A stretch of DNA of 14,698 bases from positions 18,383 to 33,080 of the forward strand of contig DCIS01000137.1 in the NCBI GenBank assembly GCA_002317475.1. Reading direction: 5' to 3'. Position 1 is the first letter of the stretch. Every line of letters begins with the position of its first letter. Under the pieces are notes generated by a model. That model saw only the letters and a list, made by a program, of their open reading frames with translations, did no database searches and was not told where the DNA came from. The stretch is from Prevotellaceae bacterium UBA1720. Its GTDB lineage: Bacteria > Bacteroidota > Bacteroidia > Bacteroidales > Bacteroidaceae. The position numbers were made by a program, and so were the translations under genes. Of this stretch, positions 14,457 to 14,698 are shown piece after piece.

Positions 14457-14624
14457 ATATAATCCAAACTAAAATCAATAACTAAACAACTTATATTTAA
14501 GCAGTTAAAGCTTGCGAAACTTGAATTATTAATTGTTTTCGACTCCATTTTGGCCTTACACCAAAAGGTTTCGACCGTTTTCGGTTAAAATTCACACGAT
14601 TCCCACAACTTCCAATTTTTTTAA

Positions 14625-14698
14625 GGTGGGTTCTATAAATTAGCTTTGTTAGATTTTGGGATTATTTTCGAGGTCAAAGTGTTAGTGAATGAAGGCGT
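14625..14698. mobile_element. Second copy of the MITE-like element, cut by the window edge
   Basis: These 74 bp are identical to 9817-9890, starting with the same terminal repeat GGTGGGTTCTATAAATT in the same orientation. The sequence ends at the base where the internal hairpin begins. The 4 bp before it are TTAA, not TACA, so the two copies share no flank and are independent insertions. The other end is not visible. Confidence 0.85.

Larger units (their letters stand above)
14114..14624. other. AT-rich non-coding region upstream of susA
   Basis: No convincing gene is present on either strand over about 510 bp. The region holds the susA promoter (14165-14196), a 27-bp palindrome (14396-14422), a short 7-bp-period repeat (14436-14456) and, beyond it, the inserted-element copy at 14625. 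Isolated TAnnTTTG matches at 14340-14347 (plus) and 14351-14358 (minus) lack a -33 box. No susR-like regulator is found here. Confidence 0.7.

Noticed and set aside
14360..14548. Minus-strand open frame of 62 codons upstream of susA
   Set aside because: Low-complexity AT-rich DNA, crosses the palindrome and the 7-bp repeat, and has no recognisable motif or well-placed promoter.

Overview
The window is a complete starch-utilization (Sus) locus of a Bacteroidales bacterium, most likely a Prevotella-type organism. This rests on the SusC/SusD pair with SusE/F-type lipoproteins, a promoter of the Bacteroidetes form (TTTG, 20 nt, TAnnTTTG), the lack of obvious Shine-Dalgarno dependence, and protein tails such as 'YDLSGRKV...GIYIRNGKKIIK' typical of that group. 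Species cannot be fixed from the sequence alone. No rRNA, tRNA, CRISPR array or transposase gene is visible.

All genes lie on the minus strand, so transcription runs from right to left. The order is susA (GH13 neopullulanase/cyclomaltodextrinase, 14113-12221), susB (GH97 alpha-glucosidase, 12214-10007), susC (TonB-dependent porin, 9736-6593), susD (starch-binding lipoprotein, 6534-4846), a SusE-type lipoprotein (4759-3536), a SusF-type lipoprotein (3515-2103), a secreted GH13 alpha-amylase with a C-terminal starch-binding module in the susG position (2018-213), and the start of an inner-membrane MFS sugar transporter (198 to beyond base 1). This is the classical A-B-C-D-E-F-G order with an inner-membrane transporter added. 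In the expected pathway the outer-membrane SusC-G machinery binds starch, cuts it and imports maltooligosaccharides. Periplasmic SusA and SusB reduce these to small sugars, and the MFS protein carries the products into the cytoplasm. No susR-like regulator is seen; it may lie beyond the right edge.

Regulatory layout: a good promoter sits in front of susA (14165-14196). A strong hairpin with a U-rich tail follows susF (2056-2091), and a TATATTTG box overlaps that tail, so the amylase and MFS gene may form a separately controlled unit. The roughly 510 bp upstream of susA are AT-rich and non-coding, with a 27-bp palindrome at 14396-14422.

The most unusual content is repeat DNA. A 191-bp, transposase-less element (9817-10007) with perfect 17-bp terminal inverted repeats and a 4-bp TACA duplication sits exactly in the stop codon of susB, and the insertion rebuilt the stop codon. 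The first 74 bp of a second, identical copy begin at 14625 and run off the right edge. Separately, degenerate tandem repeats with a 7-bp period occur at six places, including two signal-peptide coding regions and an apparent extra loop in GH97. Because 7 is not a multiple of 3, unit gain or loss in the coding tracts would switch the reading frame.
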